A stretch of DNA of 64,000 nt from an uncultured Campylobacter sp. Its GTDB lineage: Bacteria; Campylobacterota; Campylobacteria; Campylobacterales; Campylobacteraceae. A program made the translations under genes and the position numbers. Below the pieces are notes generated by a model that saw only the letters and a list, made by a program, of their open reading frames with translations, was not told where the DNA came from and did no database searches. The stretch's first letter is position 1. The number at the start of each line of letters is the position of its first letter. The stretch covers positions 38,882 to 102,881 of the forward strand of contig UQBJ01000003.1 of assembly GCA_900539255.1 (NCBI GenBank), in the 5' to 3' direction. Of this stretch, positions 25,176 to 34,395 are shown one piece after another.

Positions 25176-25835
25176 TTACCCCCATTTTAGCTCTAATTTC
25201 TTTGAGATTACCGACAGCGGATAGCACAAGATAAAATACACAAAAAAGATAAGCCCATACACCGCAAAGGGCGCAAGCGTTTCTTTGTGGTGCAGCTCGA
25301 TGATTTGCTGTCCTACCTTGACAAGCTCCACAGCGCCGATGAGAAAGGCGAAAGTGGTGCTTTTTATCATTCTTGTGAGTAAATTTATGCTCGCTGGCGT
25401 GAGACGGCGTGCGGCTTGTGGAATGATGACATAAAGATAAACTTGCCACCATTCCAGCCCCAAGCTCGCAGCGGTCTCAAACTGGTGCTTTGGTATGCTA
25501 GCAAGCGCGCCACGCACTAAATCCATCATCTCAAACACACCCCAAATGCTAAACACCACGATAGACGCGCTCACAGCTGACAAATTTAGCCCAAACCACC
25601 GCGATAAGCCAAAATACATAACAAAAAGCCACACTATCAAAGGCATAACGCGGACAAATTCAAGGCAAAAGCGACAAAAGGCGTAAGTGAGCGGATTTTT
25701 AAGGCTCATCAAAACGCCCATAAAAAGCCCTCCAAAAGATGACACAACTATGGCGACAACCGAAATTTCAAGGCTTATGTAAAGTCCGTTTAAAAGCCGT
25801 AGCCAAGTATTAGGCTCTGCAAAAATCTCAACCAT
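25176..25835 (-). CDS. Amino-acid ABC transporter permease (HisM/GlnP type), second
   Basis: An inner-membrane permease of about 219 residues with five hydrophobic segments and the EAA-loop FETAASLGLEWWQVYLYVIIPQA that docks on the ATPase. I chose ATG at 25833-25835 because AAAAAAGG lies seven bases upstream; a TTG six codons earlier is possible. It overlaps the first permease gene by eight bases. Together the two permeases would form a heterodimeric channel for a polar amino acid. Confidence 0.9.
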   Translation of the reverse strand: MVEIFAEPNTWLRLLNGLYISLEISVVAIVVSSFGGLFMGVLMSLKNPLTYAFCRFCLEFVRVMPLIVWLFVMYFGLSRWFGLNLSAVSASIVVFSIWGVFEMMDLVRGALASIPKHQFETAASLGLEWWQVYLYVIIPQAARRLTPASINLLTRMIKSTTFAFLIGAVELVKVGQQIIELHHKETLAPFAVYGLIFFVYFILCYPLSVISKKLELKWG

Positions 25836-26475
25836 AGGCAAACCTTTTTTCAAGGCGACTCAAAAAAAGAGACAACGGTAAGATGATGATAAGATAGCTC
25901 ATAAAAAGCATAAAAAGCAGCTCGTCCGTTTTGTAAGTGAGTGAATTTATGCTCGTCATCGTTTGCACCAAGTCAGGCAGGGCGATGATGCTCACCACAG
26001 AAGTTTCTTTAAACAAAAAAATCGCATTTGCGCTAATGCTAGGCATCGCCACGCCCAAAGCTTGTGGCAAGATGACAAAGCGAAAGTTTTGCCACTCGTT
26101 AAGTCCTAGCGACAAGCCCGCTTCAAATTGCTGTTTTTTCACCGCTTCAATGCCTGCGCGCAAACTCTCAGCCATATACGAGCCGCCCAAGAACGAAAGT
26201 CCCACAACAGCGCACTCAAAAGAGCTTAAATTCACGCCAAGCCGCCCCAAGCCATAGTAAAGGAAAAAAAGTTGTATCAGCAAGGGCGTGTTGCGCGAAA
26301 GCTCTATGTAAGCCTTGCAGAGCTTGTTTAGGGCGTTAAATTTAAAATAAGCAGCCAGCACGCAAGCTATGCCGATAAGCAGCGAAAACAAAAGCCCTAG
26401 CGCAAAGACTTGCAAGGTGAGCAAGCCCGCTTTTGCAAAGGCTGGGGCGTAAGTGATGATGAAGTTAAAGTCCAT
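25828..26475 (-). CDS. Amino-acid ABC transporter permease (HisM/GlnP type), first
   Basis: A 215-residue inner-membrane permease with the EAA loop FEAGLSLGLNEWQNFRFVILPQA and about five hydrophobic segments. The motif YIELSRNTPLLIQLFFLYYG near residue 65 is characteristic of polar amino-acid permeases. It is the first gene of the ABC operon and overlaps the second permease gene. C. jejuni has the same permease-permease-ATPase arrangement (Cj0467-Cj0469), to my recollection. ATG at 26473-26475; AAAGGACA upstream. Confidence 0.9.
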   Translation of the reverse strand: MDFNFIITYAPAFAKAGLLTLQVFALGLLFSLLIGIACVLAAYFKFNALNKLCKAYIELSRNTPLLIQLFFLYYGLGRLGVNLSSFECAVVGLSFLGGSYMAESLRAGIEAVKKQQFEAGLSLGLNEWQNFRFVILPQALGVAMPSISANAIFLFKETSVVSIIALPDLVQTMTSINSLTYKTDELLFMLFMSYLIIILPLSLFLSRLEKRFAYG

Positions 26476-26686
26476 TTCGCTGTGTCCTTTTGGGCGTTTG
26501 ATGATAAGCGCTTTTGCTTTTAAAGTGTCATTATATCTTAAATTTATCTTTGATTTGTAAATTTTTGGGGCAAAATGCGTTTTGTTGAATTTTCGCTTTT
26601 TTCAAAAAGCGTTGATGGCGAGTGCAAATTTTACTCACAAAAACTTGAAATGACAAGCGTTTTAAACTATTAAAAACTCTCAATCT

Positions 26687-26811
26687 TGTCATACTGAGCC
26701 TTTGGCGAAGTATCTCAAATTTAAAAAAGAGATTTTTCGCCTTTTTGCAAAGGCTCAAAATGACAGCGCGTGGATTTTCGCTTTGTGCTAACGCACTTTG
26801 CTCAAAATGAT
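26687..26811. repeat. Dispersed palindromic element (TGTCATACTGAGC family), copy 3 plus extra right arm
   Basis: A compact copy at 26687-26765: TGTCATACTGAGCCTTTGGC on the left, GCAAAGGCTCAAAATGACA on the right. A second right arm (GTGGATTTTCGCTTTGTGC ... TTTGCTCAAAATGA) follows at 26770-26810. It occupies the spacer 26476-26844, which holds no gene, between the ABC transporter promoter side and the end of the nap operon. Confidence 0.78.
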
Positions 26812-26844
26812 AAAATGCGCTGTCGTTGTGAATTTAGCGTGAAT

Positions 26845-27177
26845 TTAATGCTCATCAACAATGCTGGCGTGGTATTTGATATCTTCGGCTTTTATGTTAT
26901 CTTGCAGGCTTTTTGGCACTTCGCCCTTGATATTTTTTATGTCCTCATCTAAATCCTGATACGAAAACACCATACTCACAGCACTCGTGTTTTTAAGGGC
27001 TTCAAGGGCTTTGTAGGCTTTAAGTTCATCGTTTAAATTCTCGCTTTCTATCAGCACGATGAGTTTTTCGCCCTCCACAAGCTCCACAGAGCAATGCTCT
27101 ATTTTCGCTATGTCCTCGCGCAAAGCCTGATGGTGCGCCTCTTTGGCGATGATTAAAACGCTTGATATGTTCATCAT
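26845..27177 (-). CDS. napD: Nitrate reductase maturation chaperone NapD
   Basis: A small cytoplasmic chaperone, 110 residues, that binds the Tat signal of NapA and guards cofactor insertion before export. The ferredoxin-like start NISSVLIIAKEAHHQALREDI and the acidic middle are family-typical. It is the last gene of napAGHBLD and overlaps napL by four bases (ATGA). Its position at the operon end matches Campylobacter. The C-terminal extension after residue 85 is charged and not diagnostic. Confidence 0.9.
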   Translation of the reverse strand: MMNISSVLIIAKEAHHQALREDIAKIEHCSVELVEGEKLIVLIESENLNDELKAYKALEALKNTSAVSMVFSYQDLDEDIKNIKGEVPKSLQDNIKAEDIKYHASIVDEH

Positions 27178-28145
27178 TTTCCTTTCGATAAACTCTTAAA
27201 AACAACGCTTTTTCCGCTGATAAGCGCGTAATTTTGCTCGTCTAAAAAGATGATGAATTTAGCGAAAAAATCGCCCTCATTCAGCAAAGCAAGGGTTTTC
27301 AAGTCCTTTGTGCTGATAAATTCAAGCGCGTTTTGTGAATTTGCCGCAAAGCTCGCAAAGGCTGCTGTGTCGCCACTTGGGCTTAAAGCGCAGCTGTAAG
27401 TAAGAAAGTCTTTTTGCAAGAATTTTTGCTCGCCCTTTCGCACTATGCCGATACGCTTTTCCTTGCCACAGCTTAGCACCACGCCGCCTTTAAAATCCAC
27501 TTGGTCTAGCGTGTCTTTGTTGATTTTGTCGTAGTTTGCTAAAAGCCGCCACGCCTTTGTGTCAAAAACTTGCAGTTCGCCACTTTCGCTCGCCACAAGC
27601 AAATTTTGCCTATCTTCGCTCAAAGCAGCGTCATTTAGGCTAGTAGTAGAAAACTGAAATTCCTTTTGCGTGACGTTTTGTGAATTTTGCCCGCTTGCAA
27701 AGCCGCTTAAATCCACAAGTTTTATCTCAGAGCTTAACAGCACAAAAAGCGCGGTGCGCTCATCAAGCAAAAAGGCTTTTTTGATATTTGCAAAGGGTGA
27801 TTTTATGGTAGCGCAGTTTGCCTTTGCTTTGAGCGTTAAATTCTGGCACAAAGACACATTTTGCGAGCCAAAATCCCCCTCGCTTACAAGCAAAAAGGTG
27901 TTTTTTAGGCTATCAACGCTAAAAATTCGAGCTTTAAGCCCCTTTTCGTAGTGGTTTTGTATGTCGGGCAAGTGCCATAAAAGCTGGGGCTTCTTGCTTT
28001 GCAAGTCAAGCCTTATCAGCTCGCCCTTGTCCGTGCCAAAAAGCAAGGCGTTTTGCTCGTGTTTAAAGGCGATGATATTAGCGTTGAATTCAAGCGCACT
28101 CGCGCAAGAAAACAACGCTAAAAAAAGGACAAAAGCCCTTATCAT
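27174..28145 (-). CDS. napL: Nap operon protein NapL (exported beta-propeller-like)
   Basis: A 323-residue protein with a signal peptide (MIRAFVLFLALFSCASA). It is found in nap operons of Campylobacterota; the molecular role is not established, though loss in C. jejuni modestly lowers nitrate reductase activity. Repeated short strands such as NLLVASESGELQVFDTKAWRLLAN resemble WD40/quinoprotein-like blades, suggesting a periplasmic beta-propeller; the assignment to napL comes from position between napB and napD. It overlaps both neighbours by four bases. Confidence 0.85.
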   Translation of the reverse strand: MIRAFVLFLALFSCASALEFNANIIAFKHEQNALLFGTDKGELIRLDLQSKKPQLLWHLPDIQNHYEKGLKARIFSVDSLKNTFLLVSEGDFGSQNVSLCQNLTLKAKANCATIKSPFANIKKAFLLDERTALFVLLSSEIKLVDLSGFASGQNSQNVTQKEFQFSTTSLNDAALSEDRQNLLVASESGELQVFDTKAWRLLANYDKINKDTLDQVDFKGGVVLSCGKEKRIGIVRKGEQKFLQKDFLTYSCALSPSGDTAAFASFAANSQNALEFISTKDLKTLALLNEGDFFAKFIIFLDEQNYALISGKSVVFKSLSKGK

Positions 28146-28705
28146 TTGCCTTCCCCGTAGGTTTTGATTTTTTCCTCCACGACACCATCACGCGCGCTTT
28201 CCATAAAGTCAGAGCCTTTTTTTAGGGCTTCGCTAGTGAAAACGGCTTGGAATTTGTTGCCTACAAGCGGTTTAGCATCGGTTTGTGCTATGTGGCACTG
28301 GTCGCAGTTAAAGCGCTCGTTGCTCACGGTATCGCCGCTTGGTTTGTTCGCCTGAAAGTCAAAATAATGACTCGCTGGGGCTGGTTTGGTGTTCATATCC
28401 GCTGCAAGCTCTTTGGTGTGGCAGGTTAGGCATATATTGTTGTCCTTTGTGATGGGCAGCATTTCCTCCATAGTGTGCGACACAAGCGGCGGGGCGTTTT
28501 CAAAAGAGCGTTCCAACACGACAGACTCGCCCGCTTGCACGCCCGTGTAATTCACATCGCCAAGCAAAGCAACTGAATTTTCATTTTCCACACTACTTTT
28601 ACGAAGTCCTATTTCGCTGTCGCTCAGCTCTTTTTCTTTTTTATCGCAAGCGACAAAACAAAGGCTCAAAGCTAGGGCAAAAGCCAACACGATTTTATTT
28701 GTCAT
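28142..28705 (-). CDS. napB: Periplasmic nitrate reductase diheme cytochrome subunit NapB
   Basis: The electron-transfer subunit of the Nap complex, 187 residues, passing electrons from NapH/NapG to NapA. Two CxxCH heme sites are seen, ICLTCHTKE and CDQCHIAQ, with the distal His ligands in VSHTMEE and SHYFDFQ. The signal region ends LSLCFVAC-DKK, which resembles a lipobox, so the protein may be lipid-anchored; NapB is normally soluble. It overlaps napH by 11 bases. Confidence 0.94.
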   Translation of the reverse strand: MTNKIVLAFALALSLCFVACDKKEKELSDSEIGLRKSSVENENSVALLGDVNYTGVQAGESVVLERSFENAPPLVSHTMEEMLPITKDNNICLTCHTKELAADMNTKPAPASHYFDFQANKPSGDTVSNERFNCDQCHIAQTDAKPLVGNKFQAVFTSEALKKGSDFMESARDGVVEEKIKTYGEGK

Positions 28706-29519
28706 TTTTTTCTCCTTGTAAATTTAAGATACTGAAATTCAAAGCGTCATCGTTGCAAACTTCAACGCAACGCCCACAGCGGATACATTCGCCTGAATTC
28801 ACGCGCCCGCTTTGCTTGCCTATCATCGACAGCACTTGCTTTTCGGGGCAAATGCTGACGCAGTTAAAGCATTTGGAGCATTTAGCGGAGTCGTATTTGA
28901 CTTTTAAAAGCGCAAAATGCCCAGCTAGCGCGTAAAATGCGCCCAAAGGACAAAGGTGCGAACAAAGTGCTTTTGGGCTTAAAAATGTATCCACGACAAA
29001 GATGATAAAAGCCACCATCAGCCACGAAATCGTGCCAAAGATGACTCCCCTTTGGATAATGCCTATGTAAGAGATGCTTTCAAAGGCTGGTGTAGCAAGG
29101 ACAAACGAGAGCAAAAGGCTTAATGCGAGCAGATAATAGCGGATATTTTTGCTTAAAATGAGCGTTGAACCTTGAATTTCAAGCTTTTTACGCACAAAGG
29201 CGGCAAAATCCACGATTAAATTCACAGGGCAAACCCAAGCGCAAAACGCGCGTCCCGCAAACAAGCCATAAAAGGCGAGTATCAGCAAAGCCCCAAGCAA
29301 CACAGAGCCGCTTAATGCGCCTGCGCTTATGGCTAGTCCAGCGCATAAGAGTTGCAGCACCGCATAAGGGTCGCTCAAAGGCACAGCACTAAACCACAGC
29401 GATGAGCTGAGATTGCCTTGCACGAAAAGGCTCGCACCAAAGGCAAAGCAGGCTAAAACGCCTATTTGTAGCACTCGTCTTAAAATGAGATATTTGTGTT
29501 TTAACATTAAATTCATCAC
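28695..29519 (-). CDS. napH: Quinol dehydrogenase membrane subunit NapH
   Basis: Membrane iron-sulfur protein of 274 residues with four to five helices. It takes electrons from menaquinol and passes them to NapG. CAWVCPVNLIVD is the conserved CxxxCP motif facing the cytoplasm. The C-terminal ferredoxin-like part has CSKCFNCVSICP and CIRCGRCVEVC for two [4Fe-4S] clusters. As there is no napC in the operon, NapGH is the likely sole quinol route, as in Campylobacter. It overlaps napG by four bases. Confidence 0.94.
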   Translation of the reverse strand: MMNLMLKHKYLILRRVLQIGVLACFAFGASLFVQGNLSSSLWFSAVPLSDPYAVLQLLCAGLAISAGALSGSVLLGALLILAFYGLFAGRAFCAWVCPVNLIVDFAAFVRKKLEIQGSTLILSKNIRYYLLALSLLLSFVLATPAFESISYIGIIQRGVIFGTISWLMVAFIIFVVDTFLSPKALCSHLCPLGAFYALAGHFALLKVKYDSAKCSKCFNCVSICPEKQVLSMIGKQSGRVNSGECIRCGRCVEVCNDDALNFSILNLQGEKNDK

Positions 29520-30268
29520 AAATCCTCCTCATTTAGATAGTCCAAAGCTCGTTGATTTTGCTTTGGCAAAGGCAAGTCTTTTGGCGCGTCTTTTAAACGC
29601 TCCTCGCCTTTGTTGTCCCAGCCTCGCACATAGTTGCTGCCGCCTCGCCCTAAAACAAAGCCTTGTGGCAGCACGGTTATCGCAGCTTTTTCGGTAACGC
29701 AAGCGCGTTCGCACTTGCCACAACCTACGCAATAATCATTATCCACCACAGGCACGGTCAAAGCGTGCTTGCCCGTGCGTTCGTTGTGCTTTGTCTCTAT
29801 TTTTAACGCCTTGTCGATTAAAGGACAAGCGCGGTAGCAAGCCTCACAGCGCAAACCCCAGTAGGCTATGCAGTTTGCCGTATCGACAACAGCCGTTCCC
29901 ATTTTTACCTTGAAAATACCCTTTTCTTTTTTAAGGTATTTGTTATCAAGGGCGTTTGTGGGGCATTCTCTTATGCAAGGTATGTCATCACAAAGGAAAC
30001 AGGGTGTTTTTCTTGCTTCAAAAAAGGGCGTGCCGTTTTGTGCTAAATCGCTTAAATTTGCAAGTTTGAGCGTGTCATAAGGACAAGCATCTACGCAAAG
30101 CCCACAGCGAATGCAAAGGCTTAAAAACCTTTGCTCGTTTTCAGCACCCGGCGGGCGCAAAAAATACTTGTCCTTGCGTTGCACGGCAAGGGCGGCTAAA
30201 AAGCCCCCGCCAGCGCAAAGACAGAGCATTTTCAGTGATGAAGCAAAAAATTCTCGTCTATCAGACAT
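29516..30268 (-). CDS. napG: Ferredoxin-type protein NapG
   Basis: A periplasmic iron-sulfur protein of 250 residues carrying a Tat-type start (SDRREFFASSLKML). Four cysteine clusters are visible: CIRCGLCVDACPYD, CFLCDDIPCIRECPTN, CIAYWGLRCEACYRACP and CVGCGKCERACVT, enough for four [4Fe-4S] centres. It relays electrons from NapH to the NapAB complex. It starts one base after the napA stop region and overlaps napH by four bases. Confidence 0.95.
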   Translation of the reverse strand: MSDRREFFASSLKMLCLCAGGGFLAALAVQRKDKYFLRPPGAENEQRFLSLCIRCGLCVDACPYDTLKLANLSDLAQNGTPFFEARKTPCFLCDDIPCIRECPTNALDNKYLKKEKGIFKVKMGTAVVDTANCIAYWGLRCEACYRACPLIDKALKIETKHNERTGKHALTVPVVDNDYCVGCGKCERACVTEKAAITVLPQGFVLGRGGSNYVRGWDNKGEERLKDAPKDLPLPKQNQRALDYLNEEDL

Positions 30269-30269
30269 T

Positions 30270-33074
30270 TTACGCCTTTGTTATCTTTACAGCGCACTTT
30301 TTAAAATCCGTCTCGCCAGACAGCGGACAAGTGGCGTCAAGGCAAAGCTTGTTGATATAGACATTTTCATCAAAGAAAGGCACATAGACAAGTCCCACAG
30401 GCGGTTTGTTGCGTCCGCGCATATCGACTTTGGCTTTGATTTTGCCTCGTCTTGACTCGATGAAAACAAAATCCCCTTGCTTTAAATTCATCTTCGCGCA
30501 ATCTTGCTCGTTTATGTAGCACAAAGCCTCAGGCACAGCGCGATAAAGCTCAGGCACACGCATAGTCATCGTGCCAGTATGCCAATGCTCCAAAACCCGT
30601 CCCGTGCAAAGCCAGAAAGGATAGTTATCATCAGGGCGTTCAACGGCTTTCATAAACGGACGGAAAAAGATTTTTACCTTGTTTTTACAAGAAACCTTTT
30701 CCTGCTCCTTGCCCTCAGCTGCGGCAAAAGCGGCTTTCAAATCGCCCTTTGGCAGCGCGCCCTTGTTGCCATAAAAGGCAAAAGGCATATTTGGCGTGCC
30801 AGCCTCATCGGCGGCTTTTTTAGCGTAGTAGTCAAATTTAGTGTTGAAACGCCACTTTGTCTCCTCGCCATTTACCACAGGCCAGCGCAAACCACGCACA
30901 CGATGATAAGTGTCAAATTCACCCAAATCGTGTCCCTCGCCCACGCCAAACTGCCTATACTCTTCCCAAAGTGCCTTTTGCACGAAAAAGCCATAGCCTT
31001 TAAATTCCTTGCCATCAGAGCCTACAACCTTGCGCGCGTCTCCAAAAACCTCGCTGTTGTCATAGTCTTTAAGCATAGGGTCGCTCGCATCGTATCTTGT
31101 CATATCTTTGTGAGCAAAAAGCACATCAAAAAGCGTATCTTCCTCGCTATAACCCATCTCTTTTGCCTTGTCAAGCACGCTTGGTAGGGTTACTTTGTCA
31201 TTGACTTTCTTTTCGCCCCAGACATCTTTGAGTTTAAAGCGTTTAGCAAATTCCATCATTATCCAAGTATCGCTCATCGCTTGTCCCACAGGCAAAACTT
31301 GTTGTCGCCAGTGTTGTGTGCGGCGTTCGGCGTTGCCATACGCTCCCCACTTTTCGTAAATCATCGCCGTTGGCAGTATCAAATCCCCTACCTTTGCTGA
31401 AATCCCGGGGTAGCTATCGCTCACCACGATGAAATTGTCCATCTCACGCGCTGCGGCTATCCAGTGGTTAGCGTTTGCGGTGTTGTGCCAAGGATTATTC
31501 ACTTGCACCCACGCAAATTTAATGTTGCCGTCCTCCAAATCGCGCATTATCTTCATATAAGGCGCGCCGATAACGCCATTAAGCGTGCCTTCGGGCAAAC
31601 GCCAAATTTTTTCGCTGCGCTTTCTGTGTGCAGGATTTCCCACTACCATATCAGCAGGCAAGCGGTGCGCGAAAGTGCCGACTTCTCTTGCCGTGCCGCA
31701 AGCACTTGGCTGTCCTGTGAGCGAAAAGGCTCCGTTGCCCGGTTGAGCTTGCTTGCCGACTAAAAAATGCACCATATACGCTTGCTCATTTACCCAAGTG
31801 CCACGCACATGTTGGTTAAAGCCCATAGTCCAAAAGCTCACAACCTTGCGGTTTTTTTCCATATAGAGTTTGGCTAAATTCTGCAACTTTTTCTTGTAAT
31901 CCTCCAAGCTCTCGCTCTCATCGCCTTTTGAAACGCTTGCGACATAGTCAAGCGTATAAGGCGCAAGGGCTTTTTTGAATTCCTCAAAGCTGATAGCCCA
32001 GTGGTTTGCGGCTTTGCCAGCGTTTTTCATCTCTACTTCATCGCCTGCCTTGTAGCCAAGTGCGCTTAACGCCATAGCTTCTTCATCATCAAGCGTGATT
32101 TTAAGCTGTTTTGCCACAGTGTCTTTTTCGCTGTCCTTGAATTTAGGGTGATTTGGGTTTGGACGCATTCCATAGCCTATGTCAATAGGTCCTGTGGCGA
32201 AAACGCAGTGGTTGTCGATGAATTTTTTGTCCATAGCGTTAGGGTTGTTATAGACGATTTCGCGTGCTATGTAGTTCCATATCGCTAAATCCGTGCTTGG
32301 CTTGAAGATGATTTCATAATCAGCTATGTTTGAAGTGCGGTTTGAAAAGGTGCTTAAATTCACAACCTTGACATTTGGGTTGCTCAGCTTTCTGTCAGAA
32401 ACGCGACTCCACAAAACAGGGTGCATTTCAGCCATATTTGCGCCCCAAGTGATGATAGTGTCGGTATGCTCTATGTCATCATAACAGCCCGCTGGCTCAT
32501 CGACACCAAAGGTTTGCATAAACGCCACAACAGCACTTGCCATACAATGCCTTGCGTTTGGGTCTATGTTGTTTGAGCGAAAGCCCGCTTTCATCAGCTT
32601 CGCAGCGACATAGCCTTCTTGAATGGTGTATTGCCCGCTACCAAAGATAGCCACGCCCGTTACACCCTTTTCGCTGTAAGCCTTGCGAAACTGCTTTTCC
32701 ATCTCGTCAAAGGCGCGTTGCCACGAAATTTGCTGGAATTTGCCCTTTTTGTCAAATTCGCCCTTTGAATTCACGCGCAAAAGCGGAGCGACAAGGCGGT
32801 CCTCGCCATACATAATTTTGGCGTTAAAATAACCCTTAATGCAGTTAAGCCCGCGATTTACAGGCGCTGCTGGGTCGCCTTTGACAGCGACTATTTTGTT
32901 GTCCTTTGTCGCTACCATTATCCCACAGCCCGTTCCACAAAAGCGACAAGCTGCCTTGTCCCAACGCCATTTTTCAGGCTCTTGGGCGCTGAGCGTGCTT
33001 GGCACAGCCATACCTGCCACACTTGCCGCACTTGCGATGGCAGTGTTTTTGATGAAATCTCGTCTATTCATCAT
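30270..33074 (-). CDS. napA: Periplasmic nitrate reductase large subunit NapA
   Basis: The catalytic Mo-bis-MGD subunit that reduces nitrate to nitrite in the periplasm, 934 residues. A Tat signal (NRRDFIKNTAIASAASVAG) precedes the [4Fe-4S] motif CRFCGTGCGIMVA...CIKGYF. The Mo ligand Cys is in ARHCMASAVVAFMQTFG; the cofactor-binding GANMAEMHPVLWSR and C-terminal molydopterin-dinucleotide domain are complete. The length is that of the Campylobacter type, longer than the E. coli enzyme. ATG at 33072-33074 (a second ATG follows) with AAGGGAGGAAATG upstream. First gene of napAGHBLD. Confidence 0.97.
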   Translation of the reverse strand: MMNRRDFIKNTAIASAASVAGMAVPSTLSAQEPEKWRWDKAACRFCGTGCGIMVATKDNKIVAVKGDPAAPVNRGLNCIKGYFNAKIMYGEDRLVAPLLRVNSKGEFDKKGKFQQISWQRAFDEMEKQFRKAYSEKGVTGVAIFGSGQYTIQEGYVAAKLMKAGFRSNNIDPNARHCMASAVVAFMQTFGVDEPAGCYDDIEHTDTIITWGANMAEMHPVLWSRVSDRKLSNPNVKVVNLSTFSNRTSNIADYEIIFKPSTDLAIWNYIAREIVYNNPNAMDKKFIDNHCVFATGPIDIGYGMRPNPNHPKFKDSEKDTVAKQLKITLDDEEAMALSALGYKAGDEVEMKNAGKAANHWAISFEEFKKALAPYTLDYVASVSKGDESESLEDYKKKLQNLAKLYMEKNRKVVSFWTMGFNQHVRGTWVNEQAYMVHFLVGKQAQPGNGAFSLTGQPSACGTAREVGTFAHRLPADMVVGNPAHRKRSEKIWRLPEGTLNGVIGAPYMKIMRDLEDGNIKFAWVQVNNPWHNTANANHWIAAAREMDNFIVVSDSYPGISAKVGDLILPTAMIYEKWGAYGNAERRTQHWRQQVLPVGQAMSDTWIMMEFAKRFKLKDVWGEKKVNDKVTLPSVLDKAKEMGYSEEDTLFDVLFAHKDMTRYDASDPMLKDYDNSEVFGDARKVVGSDGKEFKGYGFFVQKALWEEYRQFGVGEGHDLGEFDTYHRVRGLRWPVVNGEETKWRFNTKFDYYAKKAADEAGTPNMPFAFYGNKGALPKGDLKAAFAAAEGKEQEKVSCKNKVKIFFRPFMKAVERPDDNYPFWLCTGRVLEHWHTGTMTMRVPELYRAVPEALCYINEQDCAKMNLKQGDFVFIESRRGKIKAKVDMRGRNKPPVGLVYVPFFDENVYINKLCLDATCPLSGETDFKKCAVKITKA

Positions 33075-33105
33075 TTCCTCCCTTGTGTAAGATTTTCATT
33101 TTTGT

Positions 33106-33111
33106 ATTATA
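33106..33111 (-). promoter_or_regulatory. -10 box of the nap operon
   Basis: On the minus strand TATAAT in TTCTTGTATAATAC, 32 bases before napA, preceded by A/T-rich sequence. The strong ribosome site AAGGGAGGAAATG follows. Confidence 0.6.
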
Positions 33112-33332
33112 CAAGAAAAATTTTAAATTTTTTCTAAAATTTAGAATAATTTGCAAATAATTTTAAATACGACTTTTTTAGTGTTTTTAATCAAAGGCTA
33201 GAATGTTATTTTATTAAATTTTTGCATATTTTTGAAAGCCCTGCAAAATGGCATTTTCTGCTCCAAAATTTCATTTTAACGACAAAAGAGTATAAATTCA
33301 TACTTTTTCACTCTATATTAAATTTTATAAGA

Positions 33333-33467
33333 TATAATTTTGCTATCCAAATTTTTACGCCCTTTTTGTAAGCCTTAAAAAGCCCTATTTGTAGGGCAAA
33401 AGAGCATAAAAGCAAGCGCAAAGCTTTGGAAAATCAACATTTGGTTACCAAACCAGAAAGGCATAGT
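33333..33467 (+). promoter_or_regulatory. Promoter and structured leader of cjaA
   Basis: TATAAT at 33333-33338 with T-rich upstream sequence gives a leader of about 120 bases. It contains a perfect 6-bp hairpin GCCCTATTTGTAGGGC (33382-33397) and a perfect inverted repeat TTTGGTTACCAAA (33440-33452) just before the ribosome site AAAGG (33457-33461). The second hairpin could alternatively pair with CTTTGG at 33424-33429. An imperfect palindrome (AGTATAAATTCATACT, 33289-33304) lies upstream of the -10 box. Confidence 0.5.
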
Positions 33468-34292
33468 ATGAAAAAGATAGCATTTGCTAGTCTTACGATT
33501 TTAGTTGCGCTCTTTTTGAGCGCTTGCAGCGGGGACTCTAACACGCTTGCTAAGATAAAAGAAAACGGCGTGGTGCGCATAGGCGTTTTCGCCGACAAGC
33601 CGCCCTTTGGCTTCATCGATGCCAGCGGTGTCAATCAAGGCTATGACATAGTCTTTGCTAAACGCATCGCAAGCGAGCTTTTGGGCGATGAAAACAAGGT
33701 GCAGTTCGTGCCTGTCGAGGCTGCAAACCGCGTGGAGTTTTTGAAATCCGACAAGGTAGATATAATCCTTGCAAATTTCACGCAAACGCCCGAAAGAGCG
33801 GAGCAGGTGGATTTCACGCTGCCCTATATGAAAGTTTCACTAGGCATTGTCGTGCCTGATGGCTCTACAATCGCCAGCGTGGAGGACTTAAAAGGCAAAA
33901 AACTCATCGTTAATAAAGGCACAACAGCCGATGCGTATTTTACCAAAAATCACCCAGACATTGAGCTAGTGCGCTTTGACCAAAACACAGAGACTTTCAA
34001 CGCCTTTAAAGACGGACGAGGGGACGCTTTATCACACGATAACACCCTACTTTTCGCTTGGGCGAAAGATAACGATGGCTTTAAAGTCGTAGTGCGTGAG
34101 CTTGGCAGCAAGGATACTATCGCAGCTGCCGTGAAAAAGGGCGACACAGAGCTAAAAAGCTTTATCGATGAGCTTATAGTAAAACTTGCAGACGAGCAGT
34201 TTTTCCACAAAGCTTATGAAAGCACACTCAAAGAGGCTTTTACCAGCGACATAAACGCTGATGAAGTCGTCATCGAGGGCGGAAAATACTAA
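33468..34292 (+). CDS. cjaA: CjaA-type amino-acid (cysteine) binding lipoprotein
   Basis: A solute-binding lipoprotein of 274 residues. The signal ends in LFLSAC-SGD, a good lipobox. The mature part is a bacterial extracellular family 3 fold, with ENGVVRIGVFADKPPFGFID, GYDIVFAKRIA, FTQTPERAEQVDFTLPYM and DALSHDNTLLFAWA. C. jejuni CjaA binds cysteine and is a major surface antigen, so the same role is likely. I chose ATG at 33468 (GAAAGGCATAGT upstream) instead of one 42 bases earlier, which lies in the leader. No permease genes adjoin it; the ABC genes at 24-26 kb lack a binding protein and may be its partner. Confidence 0.88.
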   Translation: MKKIAFASLTILVALFLSACSGDSNTLAKIKENGVVRIGVFADKPPFGFIDASGVNQGYDIVFAKRIASELLGDENKVQFVPVEAANRVEFLKSDKVDIILANFTQTPERAEQVDFTLPYMKVSLGIVVPDGSTIASVEDLKGKKLIVNKGTTADAYFTKNHPDIELVRFDQNTETFNAFKDGRGDALSHDNTLLFAWAKDNDGFKVVVRELGSKDTIAAAVKKGDTELKSFIDELIVKLADEQFFHKAYESTLKEAFTSDINADEVVIEGGKY

Positions 34293-34395
34293 AAACGCGA
34301 GCAAGCAACTTAAAAGCTGAATTTTGCTTGATTTTAGATGAAAATTTTGGGCGAAATTCGGCTTTTTGCGTGGCAAAACCTTGCGAAAGTCAAAA

